NCBI RefSeq assembly: GCF_025154015.1
Contig: NZ_JAOAMV010000004.1
Coordinates: forward strand, 310,001-374,000
DNA length: 64,000 bases
Direction of reading: 5' to 3'
DNA from: Tsuneonella litorea
Lineage (GTDB): Bacteria > Pseudomonadota > Alphaproteobacteria > Sphingomonadales > Sphingomonadaceae
The notes under the pieces are model-generated. The model was not told the origin of the DNA. It did not search any database and saw nothing but the letters and a program-made list of their open reading frames with translations. The translations under genes were made by a program, and so were the position numbers. Positions 36,144-45,289 of this stretch are shown here, piece by piece; within the stretch, counting starts at the first letter, position 1; each line of letters opens with the position of its first letter.

Positions 36144-38540
36144 TCAGAACTCGAACCCAATTTCTACACCGTAGAACCGAGGTGGAGCATAATTAATCTG
36201 ACCAGTATTATACAAACTTGCGAAGTTAAACTTCTGCAATGCCTTTGTGTTATTGGTTAGGTTTTTAACATAGGCCGAAACATGCCACCCGTCATTGTCT
36301 TTGTACATGATATTGTAATCGACATTGATGTAGGCGGGCAGTTTCGTTGCGGGATCGTTTAACACATCGACGTAGCGCGAAGACGTATAGCTGCCCGAAG
36401 CTTGGTTACTGAGCGTACCGTCGAACATCTCCATTTCGTATCGGAGCGAGCCGCTCGCCTCGAAATGCGGTGCCGATCCGAGTTCACGATCTTCAGTGAC
36501 CGCAACCCCGCCGCCCACGTTTGTCACATCCTTGACCTTCGTGTCGATGTAGCCCGCACCGAACGTCAAATCCAGACCATCGGCGAGATTCGCCCAAGTG
36601 TCTATTTCCACGCCATAGACAACCGCATCTTTATTGATGACTTGAACACCCAAGGTGCCGTTCACCACTGTAAATGCGGTCGCCTGGTAGTTCTTGTAGT
36701 CATAATAGAAAATGCCAGGGTTTATCCGGATCCGGCCATCGGCGGTCTGCCATTTTACACCACCTTCGAAAGCATTGTTTACTTCATTCTTGAAGGGGAT
36801 AGCGTCGAGATCGAATGCCGAGAAATTTACAAGTCCGTTATTGAAGCCGCCGGATTTCACGCCGTGCTTAAATGATGCATAGGCCAGCGTGTCATCGGTT
36901 AGTTCATAATCGATGCCCAACTGATAATTCACGAAAGTGGTTTTGAACGTATCCGAAAAGTCGACGACTGGATCTCCAACCGGGTCGGCAGGGCCGACGA
37001 TATAGTTGGCGATCAGGTTCTCCATCCCCTCGGCATCAAGAACAAGGATACCAAATGTATTTCCATCAATGGTATATTGACCAGTATCGGGGTGGTCGTG
37101 GACATAAAGCCCTTCAACCTGCTGGAAATCGCGCTCTTCATGGTTCCAGCGCAGACCGCCGGAAAGAGTCAATCGGTCGGTAACGTCGAAGGAAATGTTC
37201 CCGAAGAAAGAATAGGATTCCAGCTTCGAATTGTTGGGGGTGTACTGCACGAGTCCGCCCGGGGTGTCACCGGCTTCGATCGATGGGTGCCCCTGAAATG
37301 TGCCAGTGCCGCTGATGATGGGGAGGGTCCACTGGTTGGCGTAATCCTGATTAAGATAGAATCCGCCGAAGGTAAGTCTTGCACGATCCAGATCGACGGC
37401 CGCGCGCAGTTCCTGGGTCCAGTATTTCTGGTCGTTTGTCTGATAAGCAGCACAAATCGTTCGCGGCGTTCCGTCGCACTCCTCCAGAGTATACTTGAAC
37501 TGCTTCAGATACCCAGTAACCGATGTCAAAGTGACAGCGTCGTTGACGTCATAATTGATCGTCAAGAGGTGGTTCTGAACCTTGTTTCGGAAGTCATTAA
37601 TGCCATCAGAGATGACAGACGTACTGGTCTGACCGGACTCTGTAGGGTTATAACCGAAACCGTCAGTTCCGTCGGGCTTTACGATAGTATAGCCTTCAAG
37701 TTGCTGCATCGGCTGTGAGCTATCGCCGCCATTCCGGCCTTTTGCGAGCCCGTATTGGTATTTGTAGGTGATATAAAGATCGTCCGTAACGTCCCAACGC
37801 ACGATCGCGCGCGCAGCGAGGAAGTTGCCTTCGTGTGTGTCGTTGGCACCTTCCCCCGGACCGTCAAAGAGGTTCTTTGTAGTCGCACCGTTGGTCTCAC
37901 GTGTCGCGGAGAACCGCACCGCCAGCCGATCGGATATGACCGGAATGTTCAATACCGCGGAGATTCCCGTACTATCGTGATTTCCAACGGAAACTTTCGC
38001 ACTACCCTCAAGATAGTTCGTGGGCTGGTTAGTATGCATGACAACGGCGCCGGCTGTGGAATTGCGACCAAAAAGCGTACCCTGAGGCCCGCGCAGGATT
38101 TCTGCTGTCGCCACATCATCGGTCTGGAAGTCGACCGCCGAGCTCGATAAAATGTAGAAGTCATCAATGTAAACGGTAGTTGGAGACTCGCTGCCTTCAT
38201 TGAAATCAGCCTGCCCGATCCCGCGGATATAGAAAAGGCTGGCATTGCCTTTCGAGCCCCATTGCTTCTTGAAGTCGACATTCGGCGTAAGGCCGGCGAG
38301 ATCCCCAGCCGACTCGACCCGCAAATTCTCAAGTTGCTCGCCGTTGAAAGCCATGACTGAGGCGCCAACATCCTGCAGCGATTCTGCTCGCCTGTTGGCT
38401 GTAACGATAATATCATTGCCGGATTGAACGTTTGGCTGCTCGCTTGCCTGCGACGGGACCGAAGCGGTTTGCGCGTAAAGTGCGCTGGGCGCAACGGCAG
38501 TCGACATCAGTGTTATGATAAATGGTCGCAAAACCTTCAT
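36144..38540 (-). CDS. TonB-dependent outer-membrane receptor
   Basis: The 798-residue outer-membrane transporter has a signal peptide ending around SALYAQ, a TonB-box region, and a plug domain starting GNDIIVTANRRAESLQDVGASVMAFNGEQLENLRV with LFYIRGIGQADFNEGSE and EILRGPQGTLFGRNSTAG. A long beta-barrel follows, ending in an aromatic residue (YGVEIGFEF). In sphingomonads such receptors import many carbon compounds besides iron chelates. Here, set between bioB and the BKACE gene, it may bring in the substrate of the pathway. Its DNA has visibly lower G+C than the neighbouring enzyme genes. ATG 38540 is chosen over 38555 because the signal peptide begins there. Confidence 0.92.
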   Translation of the reverse strand: MKVLRPFIITLMSTAVAPSALYAQTASVPSQASEQPNVQSGNDIIVTANRRAESLQDVGASVMAFNGEQLENLRVESAGDLAGLTPNVDFKKQWGSKGNASLFYIRGIGQADFNEGSESPTTVYIDDFYILSSSAVDFQTDDVATAEILRGPQGTLFGRNSTAGAVVMHTNQPTNYLEGSAKVSVGNHDSTGISAVLNIPVISDRLAVRFSATRETNGATTKNLFDGPGEGANDTHEGNFLAARAIVRWDVTDDLYITYKYQYGLAKGRNGGDSSQPMQQLEGYTIVKPDGTDGFGYNPTESGQTSTSVISDGINDFRNKVQNHLLTINYDVNDAVTLTSVTGYLKQFKYTLEECDGTPRTICAAYQTNDQKYWTQELRAAVDLDRARLTFGGFYLNQDYANQWTLPIISGTGTFQGHPSIEAGDTPGGLVQYTPNNSKLESYSFFGNISFDVTDRLTLSGGLRWNHEERDFQQVEGLYVHDHPDTGQYTIDGNTFGILVLDAEGMENLIANYIVGPADPVGDPVVDFSDTFKTTFVNYQLGIDYELTDDTLAYASFKHGVKSGGFNNGLVNFSAFDLDAIPFKNEVNNAFEGGVKWQTADGRIRINPGIFYYDYKNYQATAFTVVNGTLGVQVINKDAVVYGVEIDTWANLADGLDLTFGAGYIDTKVKDVTNVGGGVAVTEDRELGSAPHFEASGSLRYEMEMFDGTLSNQASGSYTSSRYVDVLNDPATKLPAYINVDYNIMYKDNDGWHVSAYVKNLTNNTKALQKFNFASLYNTGQINYAPPRFYGVEIGFEF

Positions 38541-38755
38541 GGCTATCCCCTCCACCGTATGTATCGACTTTCTATGGTCGATCAGTTCGGATATAGGTTG
38601 GACCGGTTGCCGTTCTTATTCTTGGTCACCAGTGACAGCCATATTGGCGCAGCGCGCCAAACCACCCATAAATGACAATCTGACACTGCGTCAGGATCAA
38701 CCCATGAAGGAGAAATTGCGATATTCCCGGTGTTGAACAGCACCCTGACATGCAC

Positions 38756-39703
38756 TTAGGTGTTTAGTCCCAGCATGTGATGGTTAGGTTTGACGATAAA
38801 GATGTCAGGCTTTGATTTCCAGAGTTCTTCGACAGCTTCGTAAGGCGTTCGGAACTTGAGCGCCTTGAGCTGCTTGGCGAAGTTGTAGGCGGTCAGCCAG
38901 TCACGGACGTGCCGTCGCAGTTCGTTGATCGAGGCGTAATGGAAGGATTTGACGGTCGCCTCCTTGATGGTTCGCACCATGCGTTCGGCCTGCCCGTTGG
39001 TCCAGGGATGATAGGGCTTGGTTAGCCGGTGCTCGATACCGTTTTCCTGACAGACGCAGCCGAAGATGTGCGGGAAGGTCAGGCCGGTGCCCCGCTCGAA
39101 CTGGGCGAACTGCACGCCGTTGTCGGTAAGGATGGTGTGGATCTTGTAGGGCACCGTCCTGATCAATGCTTTCAGGAAGCCGGCGGCGACCAGCTTCGTT
39201 GCTCTGCGATAGATGCGTGCGAAGACCAGCTTGGATGTGCGGTCCACGGCGACATAGAGGTAGGCCTTGCCATCCTCATAGCGCAGTTCGGCGATATCGA
39301 TGTGGAAGTAACCGATCTCGTAGGTCTTGAACTTCTTCGGCTTCTCGCGATCAGCTTTGGGCAACTGGCTGATCCCATGCCGTTGCAGGCAGCGATGCAG
39401 CGACGAGCGGCTCAGATGCGGGATCACGTCCTTGAGCGCGATGTAAACATCGTCGAGTGGCAGCCGGGCCTGCACCCGCAGCGCCACGATCGCGGCTTCC
39501 TCCATTGGCGAGAGCACAGTGCTGCGCCGCTCCCTCGGCCCCATCGGCATGTCTTCCACCGATTGCCGTTTGCGCCACTTCAGGACCGTTTTCTCGTTGA
39601 TCCCGTACTTCTTGGCGAGGTGCGCGACCGAAGCTTGCGATCGCTGTAGCTCTGCTCGAATGGCGTGCGTGGTCTTGGCGCTGCCATGGAGAACCTGGCC
39701 CAT
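38756..39703 (-). CDS. IS481-family transposase
   Basis: The 315-residue protein has an N-terminal helix-turn-helix (SQASVAHLAKKYGINEKTVLKWRKR) and an integrase core with Asp in YFHIDIAELRYEDGKAYLYVAVDRTSK, Asp in TILTDNGVQFAQ and Glu in TNGQAERMVRTIKEA, i.e. a full DDE set. Its stop codon overlaps the terminal repeat, and the last residues (NHHMLGLNT) are encoded by the repeat itself. It appears intact and may be active. It has no metabolic role. Confidence 0.93.
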   Translation of the reverse strand: MGQVLHGSAKTTHAIRAELQRSQASVAHLAKKYGINEKTVLKWRKRQSVEDMPMGPRERRSTVLSPMEEAAIVALRVQARLPLDDVYIALKDVIPHLSRSSLHRCLQRHGISQLPKADREKPKKFKTYEIGYFHIDIAELRYEDGKAYLYVAVDRTSKLVFARIYRRATKLVAAGFLKALIRTVPYKIHTILTDNGVQFAQFERGTGLTFPHIFGCVCQENGIEHRLTKPYHPWTNGQAERMVRTIKEATVKSFHYASINELRRHVRDWLTAYNFAKQLKALKFRTPYEAVEELWKSKPDIFIVKPNHHMLGLNT

Positions 39704-39763
39704 AAATCCCTCCGCTGTGATGGGGATAGTTTTACACCATCACATGCTGGGACCAAACACCTA
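38757..39763 (-). mobile_element. IS481-family insertion sequence (1007 bp)
   Basis: The ends TAGGTGTTTAGTCCCAGC (38757) and, inverted, TAGGTGTTTGGTCCCAGC (39763) are near-perfect terminal repeats that extend into CATGTGATGG. The element holds one transposase gene on the minus strand and lies between bioB and the TonB receptor gene. No clear target duplication is seen beyond a shared TAG at the edges. Confidence 0.87.
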
Positions 39764-39838
39764 GCCAGAAATCGATGAAAGCCATCGAATTCCGGCTTAT
39801 GCAATTACTTGCAAGTCAGGAATGGAGCGTTGTTGCCC

Positions 39839-40915
39839 TTAAAGGACATTTTCCCTTGGCTTGTTTCGCCCACCGACGACATCGTCACTGCAGGGGCCCG
39901 TTCCGCTGGACAAACCAAGTTTACGCAACATCTCAGCGTCAGTGTCTTCGCCGGCGTTGGGTGCGGTCAGCAGCTTGTCGCCGGTGAAGATTGAATTCGC
40001 GCCTGCGAAGAAACACAGCGCCTGCGTCGCCTCGCTCATGCTTTCGCGACCTGCAGAGAGGCGAACCATACTCATCGGCATGGTGATGCGCGCGACCGCC
40101 ACGGTGCGAACGAATTCGATGTCGTCGATCTTGGCGAGCGGCGTGTCGGCGAGCATGTCACCCAGCACCGTGCCTTTGACGGGCACCAGCGCGTTGACCG
40201 GCACGCTTTCGGGATGGCGTTCGAGCGTTGCCAACGTGTGGACGAAGCCCACGCGGTCGGCGCGTGTCTCACCCATGCCGACAATCCCGCCGCTGCACAC
40301 ATTGATCCCGGCATCGCGCACGTTCTGCAGCGTGTCGAGCCGGTCCTCGTAATTGCGGGTCGAGATCACGCGTTCGTAATATTCCGGCCCGGTATCGACA
40401 TTGTGGTTGTAATAATCGAGGCCGGCCTCTTTCAGCATCTGCGCCTGTTTGGGCGTCAGCATGCCCAGCGTCATGCAGGTTTCCATTCCCATCGCACGCA
40501 CGCCTTCGACGATCTGAATGATCGCGGGCATGTCGCGGTCTTTGGGATTGCGCCATGCCGCGCCCATACAGAAGCGCTGCGAGCCTGCATCCTTGGCCTG
40601 CGCGGCGGATTGCAGGACTTGCTGCACCTCCATCAGCTTGGTCGCCTCGACGCCAGAGTCCGCCTTCACCGATTGCGAGCAATAGCCGCAATCCTCGGGG
40701 CATCCGCCGGTCTTGATTGAAAGAAGCGTGCTCAGTTGAATCCGGGACGGTTCGTGACATTGGCGATGAACGCTGGCCGCCCGGAACAACAGTTCCGGAA
40801 AGGGAAGATCGAACAGAAACGCGATTTCCTCGCGGGTCCAATCGCTTCGCACGTCGGTGGGAGCGGTCGGCCCGTCACCGTCTTCTTGTACATGCTCTCG
40901 AAGTTGCGTAGACAC
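39839..40915 (-). CDS. bioB: Biotin synthase
   Basis: The 358-residue radical SAM enzyme inserts sulfur into dethiobiotin. The SAM-cluster motif is [11 protein letters not shown], and [30 protein letters not shown] and [12 protein letters not shown] carry the remaining conserved residues. The C-terminus includes [20 protein letters not shown]. The start appears to be GTG 40915 with AAAGGA upstream; no ATG exists in frame nearby. Unlike the other bio genes it lies 10 kb away, directly after surE and the carboxylase genes on the same strand, so it may be expressed with the enzyme that needs the cofactor. Confidence 0.95.
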   Translation of the reverse strand: MSTQLREHVQEDGDGPTAPTDVRSDWTREEIAFLFDLPFPELLFRAASVHRQCHEPSRIQLSTLLSIKTGGCPEDCGYCSQSVKADSGVEATKLMEVQQVLQSAAQAKDAGSQRFCMGAAWRNPKDRDMPAIIQIVEGVRAMGMETCMTLGMLTPKQAQMLKEAGLDYYNHNVDTGPEYYERVISTRNYEDRLDTLQNVRDAGINVCSGGIVGMGETRADRVGFVHTLATLERHPESVPVNALVPVKGTVLGDMLADTPLAKIDDIEFVRTVAVARITMPMSMVRLSAGRESMSEATQALCFFAGANSIFTGDKLLTAPNAGEDTDAEMLRKLGLSSGTGPCSDDVVGGRNKPRENVL

Positions 40916-40979
40916 ATCAAATCCTTTCGTTGCCGACGGTCATCGCGGCAGCTGGTCGCCAGTCAGCAGTAACTTCAAT

Positions 40980-41804
40980 TCAGGGGTTCGCCGCCAGCGC
41001 GCCGACGGGAAACAACTCTGCAAATCGCGGCATGAGATCGTTTGCCGTCATGTTCACGCGCAGCGGTGTGATGGAAATCGCATCGGATTTCACCGCCGCC
41101 AGATCGGTCCCCGGCACCAGCTTCGAAACGCCGTAATCCACTTTGACCCAGTAATAGGGTACGTTGCGTCCGTCAGCACCCGGTACCGGCCGGAAGGTAC
41201 CCGGCCGACGGTTCCCCAGGCCGGTCACTTCGATTCCCCGCACGTCAGAAGCAGCGACATCGGGAAAATTCACGTTAACGATCGTACCCTGTTCCCACGG
41301 GCAGGTCAGCAGGGTTTCCAGAATGCTGGGCGCAAATGCCTGTGCTGCATCCAGGCGCGGCACCTTGCCGAGAGTGCGTGCCTGGCTGAGTGCGATCGAC
41401 CGCAAGCCCAGCACCGCGCTCTCCATGGCGGCTCCAGTCGTGCCTGAATAGATATTGTCGTCACCAAGGTTCTCGCCATGATTGATCCCCGAAATTACCG
41501 TGGTCGGCGGGCATTCGGCCATCAGTTGCCAAACTGCCATCATGACGCAATCGGCTGGCGTTCCCTTGATCGCGAATTTACGGTCGCCCAACTGACGGCA
41601 GCGCAAGGGAACCGACAACGAGATCGAATGCGCCGCACCGGACTTTTCCTCATCGGGCGCGACAATCCAGACATCGTCAGTGAATTCTCGCACGATGGAT
41701 TCAAGCAGGGCCAGTCCTTCGGCATGGATGCCGTCGTCGTTGACCAGCAAGACCCGCTGATTACGCAGTTGTTCCGGTTCCAACACCCAATTGTTCCTTG
41801 TCAA
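40980..41804 (-). CDS. surE: SurE-type 5'-nucleotidase/phosphatase
   Basis: The 274-residue metal-dependent phosphatase starts its fold at RVLLVNDDGIHAEGLALLE (metal-binding DD). Further motifs are VAPDEEKSGAAHSISL, KGTPADCVMMAVWQL and SGINHGENLGDDNIYSGTTGAAMESAVLG, all characteristic of SurE. SurE enzymes release phosphate from nucleoside monophosphates and other small phosphoesters. Standing between the carboxyltransferase and bioB genes, it may remove AMP made by the dikinase-like enzyme or a misplaced phosphoester. There is no ATG start; TTG 41804 or GTG 41786 are candidates. Confidence 0.9.
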   Translation of the reverse strand: MTRNNWVLEPEQLRNQRVLLVNDDGIHAEGLALLESIVREFTDDVWIVAPDEEKSGAAHSISLSVPLRCRQLGDRKFAIKGTPADCVMMAVWQLMAECPPTTVISGINHGENLGDDNIYSGTTGAAMESAVLGLRSIALSQARTLGKVPRLDAAQAFAPSILETLLTCPWEQGTIVNVNFPDVAASDVRGIEVTGLGNRRPGTFRPVPGADGRNVPYYWVKVDYGVSKLVPGTDLAAVKSDAISITPLRVNMTANDLMPRFAELFPVGALAANP

Positions 41805-41837
41805 AGTTTGCAGAAGGTAGCCCCAGTGGCTTCAGCA

Positions 41838-43301
41838 TCAGCCTTCCTGCCGGATGAGTTCGAGTTGCATCATCCCGATGGTCGCCTGAAGCGATGGCGT
41901 ACGAGCCAGACGCATCAGTTTCTGCACTTGGTCGAGCTCGGGCGATGACATGAGCGGGAAGTTCTTCTTCACCGGTCCCGCCGCCCGCATTTTCTCCAGA
42001 TCGGCCTCGGGCACTAGCGCACGCAGGATCAATTCATCGTCGTTGTCCGTCCCGTGGCGTTTGCGCAGTTCCTCGATCGACGGATTTTCGGGCGGGTTTG
42101 CGAGCACGTCCTTGGCCCGCGGCGAAGACATGATCCTGTCCAGGACGTTTGGCTCGATCGGTGCGACCATCTCCCCATAAAACCCAGCGGCGTACGCGAT
42201 CACCTCGTCGGTTACGATCTCATAGCGCTTGCCCGAAACGATGTTCAGCACCGCCTGAATGCCTACGATCTGACTGAACGGCGTTGCCATACCCGGATAG
42301 CCCAGCTCGCGGCGGACCACGGCTGTCTCGCGCAGCACATCGGGCAATCGGTCCTGCATGTCGTGTTGCGCCAGGTTGGCCTTGAAAGTGCCTACCATGC
42401 CCCCCGGAATCTGGTGCTGAATGGCGAGCACGTCATATTCATTGTTCTGGTTAATAAGATATCCGGCGGCGCGCCCAACCTTTTCGAAATGATCGGCGAC
42501 CGGCGGAAGGAGCGATAAATCGAGGTCGTGGGTGTGCCCCAGCATTTCGAGATTGTGCGCAAACATCTGGACCGAAGGTACCGCCGGTCCGTTGGCCAGC
42601 GGCCTGGTGGAGGTGTGCAGGACCGTGACGCCGAGATCCACGGCATCGAGATAGGCCTTGCCCGATTGCCCAAGAATATTGTTCGCATGCAGTTCGATAG
42701 GCTTGCCGCGCGCCTCGGCGATCAGCGCAGGCACCAGTGTGCTCAACCGCTCCTTCTCCAGAACGCCGGCCGTATCATAGATCAGGATGGAATCGATGTC
42801 CGGCGATGCAGCCAGCTTCTTGACCTTGTCGGCATAATATTCATCGGTGTGAACCGGCGACAGGGTGAACATGAGCGCACCCGCACAGGTCGCGCCGAAC
42901 TCCTTTGAGACCTTGGCCAGTCGCAACATCTTGTCGATATTGAATAGCACGTCGTAGACCCAGAAACTGCGGCAGCCGTGTACCGCCAGCTGACGCATCC
43001 AGGCATCCATCAAGGCGTCGGGCGTTACACCAAAGCTCACTGCGGCGTTCGAGCGCATCCCCGCTCGTTTCGGGGTGCGCGGCATGGCCTGAACCAGCAG
43101 GTCCATTCCGTCCCAGGGATTCTCCCGGCAGCTGCGAACGAGAACCTCGAACAAGGACGAAGCGGTAAGATCAATCGTGGAATAGCCGGTCCGGTCGATG
43201 ATCGGCGCGACGGGGAGCGCCATCCCCGCGGTCATGCGCATACCCCAAAGCGCTTGCTGGCCGTCCCGGATGGTGGTGTCTAGAATGTCGATGTGCGCCA
43301 T
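41838..43301 (-). CDS. Divergent biotin-dependent carboxyltransferase (pyruvate carboxylase/oxaloacetate decarboxylase-like)
   Basis: This 487-residue protein has an HMGL-like barrel (1-300) and the PycB/OadA-type second domain (GYPGMATPFSQIVGIQAVLN). It starts HIDILDTTIRDGQQALWGMRM, keeping the metal-binding Asp. The carbamylated metal-ligand lysine of pyruvate carboxylases (IKDMAGLL) is replaced by Tyr (ILIYDTAGVL), and the HTHD metal motif reads HANN (IELHANNILG). It should therefore not carboxylate pyruvate in the usual way. No biotinyl domain is attached; the carrier is the separate upstream protein. The start ATG 43301 overlaps the biotin carboxylase stop (TAATG). Confidence 0.85.
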   Translation of the reverse strand: MAHIDILDTTIRDGQQALWGMRMTAGMALPVAPIIDRTGYSTIDLTASSLFEVLVRSCRENPWDGMDLLVQAMPRTPKRAGMRSNAAVSFGVTPDALMDAWMRQLAVHGCRSFWVYDVLFNIDKMLRLAKVSKEFGATCAGALMFTLSPVHTDEYYADKVKKLAASPDIDSILIYDTAGVLEKERLSTLVPALIAEARGKPIELHANNILGQSGKAYLDAVDLGVTVLHTSTRPLANGPAVPSVQMFAHNLEMLGHTHDLDLSLLPPVADHFEKVGRAAGYLINQNNEYDVLAIQHQIPGGMVGTFKANLAQHDMQDRLPDVLRETAVVRRELGYPGMATPFSQIVGIQAVLNIVSGKRYEIVTDEVIAYAAGFYGEMVAPIEPNVLDRIMSSPRAKDVLANPPENPSIEELRKRHGTDNDDELILRALVPEADLEKMRAAGPVKKNFPLMSSPELDQVQKLMRLARTPSLQATIGMMQLELIRQEG

Positions 43302-44674
43302 TAGGGGGCTCCTTTGTCTGAAAGAAATTCGGGGAGCAAAACGCGCTCTGCCCAACGTGTATCGATCCGGTTTTCGATGAAATCAGGGTGGCGGGAAATG
43401 AACCGCAACAGGTCGATGTTGGTCGCAATACCTTCGATCACGAATGAATCGAGCGCATCGCGAAGGCGTGCGACGGCATCGTCACGATCGCGGCCCGTCA
43501 CGATAAGCTTTGCAATCATACTGTCGTAGTAGGGTGGGACCATCACGCCCGACGCCATCGCCGTATCGACCCGAATGCCCGTGCCTGAAGGTGCCGACCA
43601 GTTGGTGATGCGGCCTGGTGACGGCCGGAAGTTATCCAGCGGATTTTCCGCGATGATCCGCACCTCAATGGAATGGCCGGCAGGAATGATGTCATCCTGC
43701 GCTAGTTCGCTGGCTTCGCCGCAGGCAACGTCGAGCTGGCGCTGGATCAGATCGATCCCGCAGATTTGCTCGGACACCGGGTGTTCGACTTGGATCCGGG
43801 CATTGACCTCCATGAAGAAGAACTGCTCGGTTTCCTCGTCGTAGAGGAACTCAACTGTTCCCGCATTGCGATAGCTTATCGGCGAGAGCAGATCGATCGC
43901 CGCTTGCGAAACGCGGTTGCGCAATGCAGGCGAGAGGATCGCGGCAGGTGCTTCCTCCACCATTTTCTGGTAACGCCGCTGCAGCGAACAGTCGCGCTCG
44001 GCGAAATGCACGATATTTCCTTTGCCGTCACCGACGACCTGCACCTCCACATGGCGCGCACGTTCGACAAAGCGCTCTAGATAGAGTGTCCCGTCGCCGA
44101 AGGCTTCTTTGGCTTCATGCGAGGCGGCATCGAACGAGCTGCGCAGCTCTTCGGGCGAGCGTGCCACGACCATGCCGCGTCCACCGCCACCTGCCGAAGC
44201 CTTGGTGATGACCGGGAACCCGATTCCATCGGCAATGCGCAGCGCATCATCGACGGTATCGACCTTCTCGCTTCCTGAAACCATGGGGACACCGGCGGAC
44301 CTGGCAAGGGCGCGGGCGGCCAGTTTGTCGCCGACCAGCCGGATCGTCTCGGCCTTGGGCCCGACGAAATTCAGGCCCGCATTCTCACACTTTTCGGCAA
44401 ATGCCGCACGTTCCGACAGGAAGCCATAACCCGGATGGACAGCGTCGCATCCCGTCGACAGGGCCGCATGGATAAGCATGTCGCCATTGAGATAGGAATC
44501 GCGGGCAGCCGCTGGGCCGATAACGACCGCGCGGTCGGCTTCCGTTGCGGCCATGCTGTCACGATCCGCTGCCGACACTGCCAGCACCGTTTCGATACCT
44601 TTCGCCTTCGCCGCACGCACAATACGCACGGCGATTTCGCCACGATTGGCGATAAGGAGACGCTTGATAGGCAT
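43301..44674 (-). CDS. Biotin carboxylase subunit of a separate acyl/keto carboxylase
   Basis: The 457-residue protein is a stand-alone biotin carboxylase: MPIKRLLIANRGEIAVRIVRAAKAKG, the ATP-grasp Gly loop TKASAGGGGRGMV, ERDCSLQRRYQKMVEEAPAA and NARIQVEHPVSEQ. It makes carboxybiotin on the carrier protein encoded immediately upstream (overlap of one base). A housekeeping AccC should exist elsewhere, so this copy serves the local enzyme. By length it is AccC-like, not PycA with fused domains. Gene order carrier, carboxylase, transferase matches an operon for a three-protein carboxylase. Confidence 0.93.
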   Translation of the reverse strand: MPIKRLLIANRGEIAVRIVRAAKAKGIETVLAVSAADRDSMAATEADRAVVIGPAAARDSYLNGDMLIHAALSTGCDAVHPGYGFLSERAAFAEKCENAGLNFVGPKAETIRLVGDKLAARALARSAGVPMVSGSEKVDTVDDALRIADGIGFPVITKASAGGGGRGMVVARSPEELRSSFDAASHEAKEAFGDGTLYLERFVERARHVEVQVVGDGKGNIVHFAERDCSLQRRYQKMVEEAPAAILSPALRNRVSQAAIDLLSPISYRNAGTVEFLYDEETEQFFFMEVNARIQVEHPVSEQICGIDLIQRQLDVACGEASELAQDDIIPAGHSIEVRIIAENPLDNFRPSPGRITNWSAPSGTGIRVDTAMASGVMVPPYYDSMIAKLIVTGRDRDDAVARLRDALDSFVIEGIATNIDLLRFISRHPDFIENRIDTRWAERVLLPEFLSDKGAP

Positions 44675-45180
44675 CAGGCGTCCGGCTCGATAACAAACAG
44701 CGGTCGGTCGAATTCGACAAGCTCGGCATCGCTGACGAGTATTTCGCGAATGGTGCCTGCCACGCCAGCCTTCACCGGCGTGAACAGCTTCATCACCTCG
44801 ATCAGGCACACATCGGAATCGGCATCCACTTTCTGCCCGATTTCCACGTATGGCGCCGCACCGGGCTTGGGCGAACGATAAAACGTTCCCAGGTTCGGGG
44901 CCTTGAGCACCGACATTCCATCGGGGACCTGATAGTCGGCCGATCCGGTTGCATCGGCAGTCGCGCTCGCCGCCGGGACCGCCACCGGCGCAGGGGTGGC
45001 CACCGATGCAGCCGGGGTATCGACGACTGTACGCTCGCCACCGTTCCAGGCGCGACGGGCCGCGGGATCCTTGTTGAGGTGAAGCTGGAAATCGTCGAGC
45101 GTGATGTGAAGCTCGTCCCAATCGCCTGCATCGAACAGCTCGATCAGCGCTTGTACATCTTCGGGAGTGACATTGGTCAT
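44674..45180 (-). CDS. Biotin carboxyl carrier protein
   Basis: The 168-residue carrier has a helical N-terminus (MTNVTPEDVQALIELFDAGDWDELHI), an Ala/Pro-rich flexible linker (about 55-90) and a C-terminal biotinyl domain with the acceptor lysine in CLIEVMKLFTPVKAG. The VMKLF context is nearer to AccB-type carriers than to pyruvate carboxylase. The tail is FDRPLFVIEPDA. I chose ATG 45180; a longer frame to 45555 runs over the end of the dikinase gene and is not similar to anything. It is coupled to the biotin carboxylase. Confidence 0.92.
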   Translation of the reverse strand: MTNVTPEDVQALIELFDAGDWDELHITLDDFQLHLNKDPAARRAWNGGERTVVDTPAASVATPAPVAVPAASATADATGSADYQVPDGMSVLKAPNLGTFYRSPKPGAAPYVEIGQKVDADSDVCLIEVMKLFTPVKAGVAGTIREILVSDAELVEFDRPLFVIEPDA

Positions 45181-45289
45181 CTGCTCAATTCCTCGAATAC
45201 AGAGAGTTTGGATTGGCGGCGTGGTTGCTTGCCCGCAGCACGCTCGCCGAGCGACGTGCAGGTCCGCAGGTGATCGGGACGCAGCACTC

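Noticed and set aside
41838-45180. Interpretation as an ordinary pyruvate carboxylase with split subunits
   Set aside because: The carboxyltransferase has lost the metal-ligand Lys and HxH residues, the carrier is AccB-like, and the partner genes are not anaplerotic. It remains the main alternative and is easy to test.
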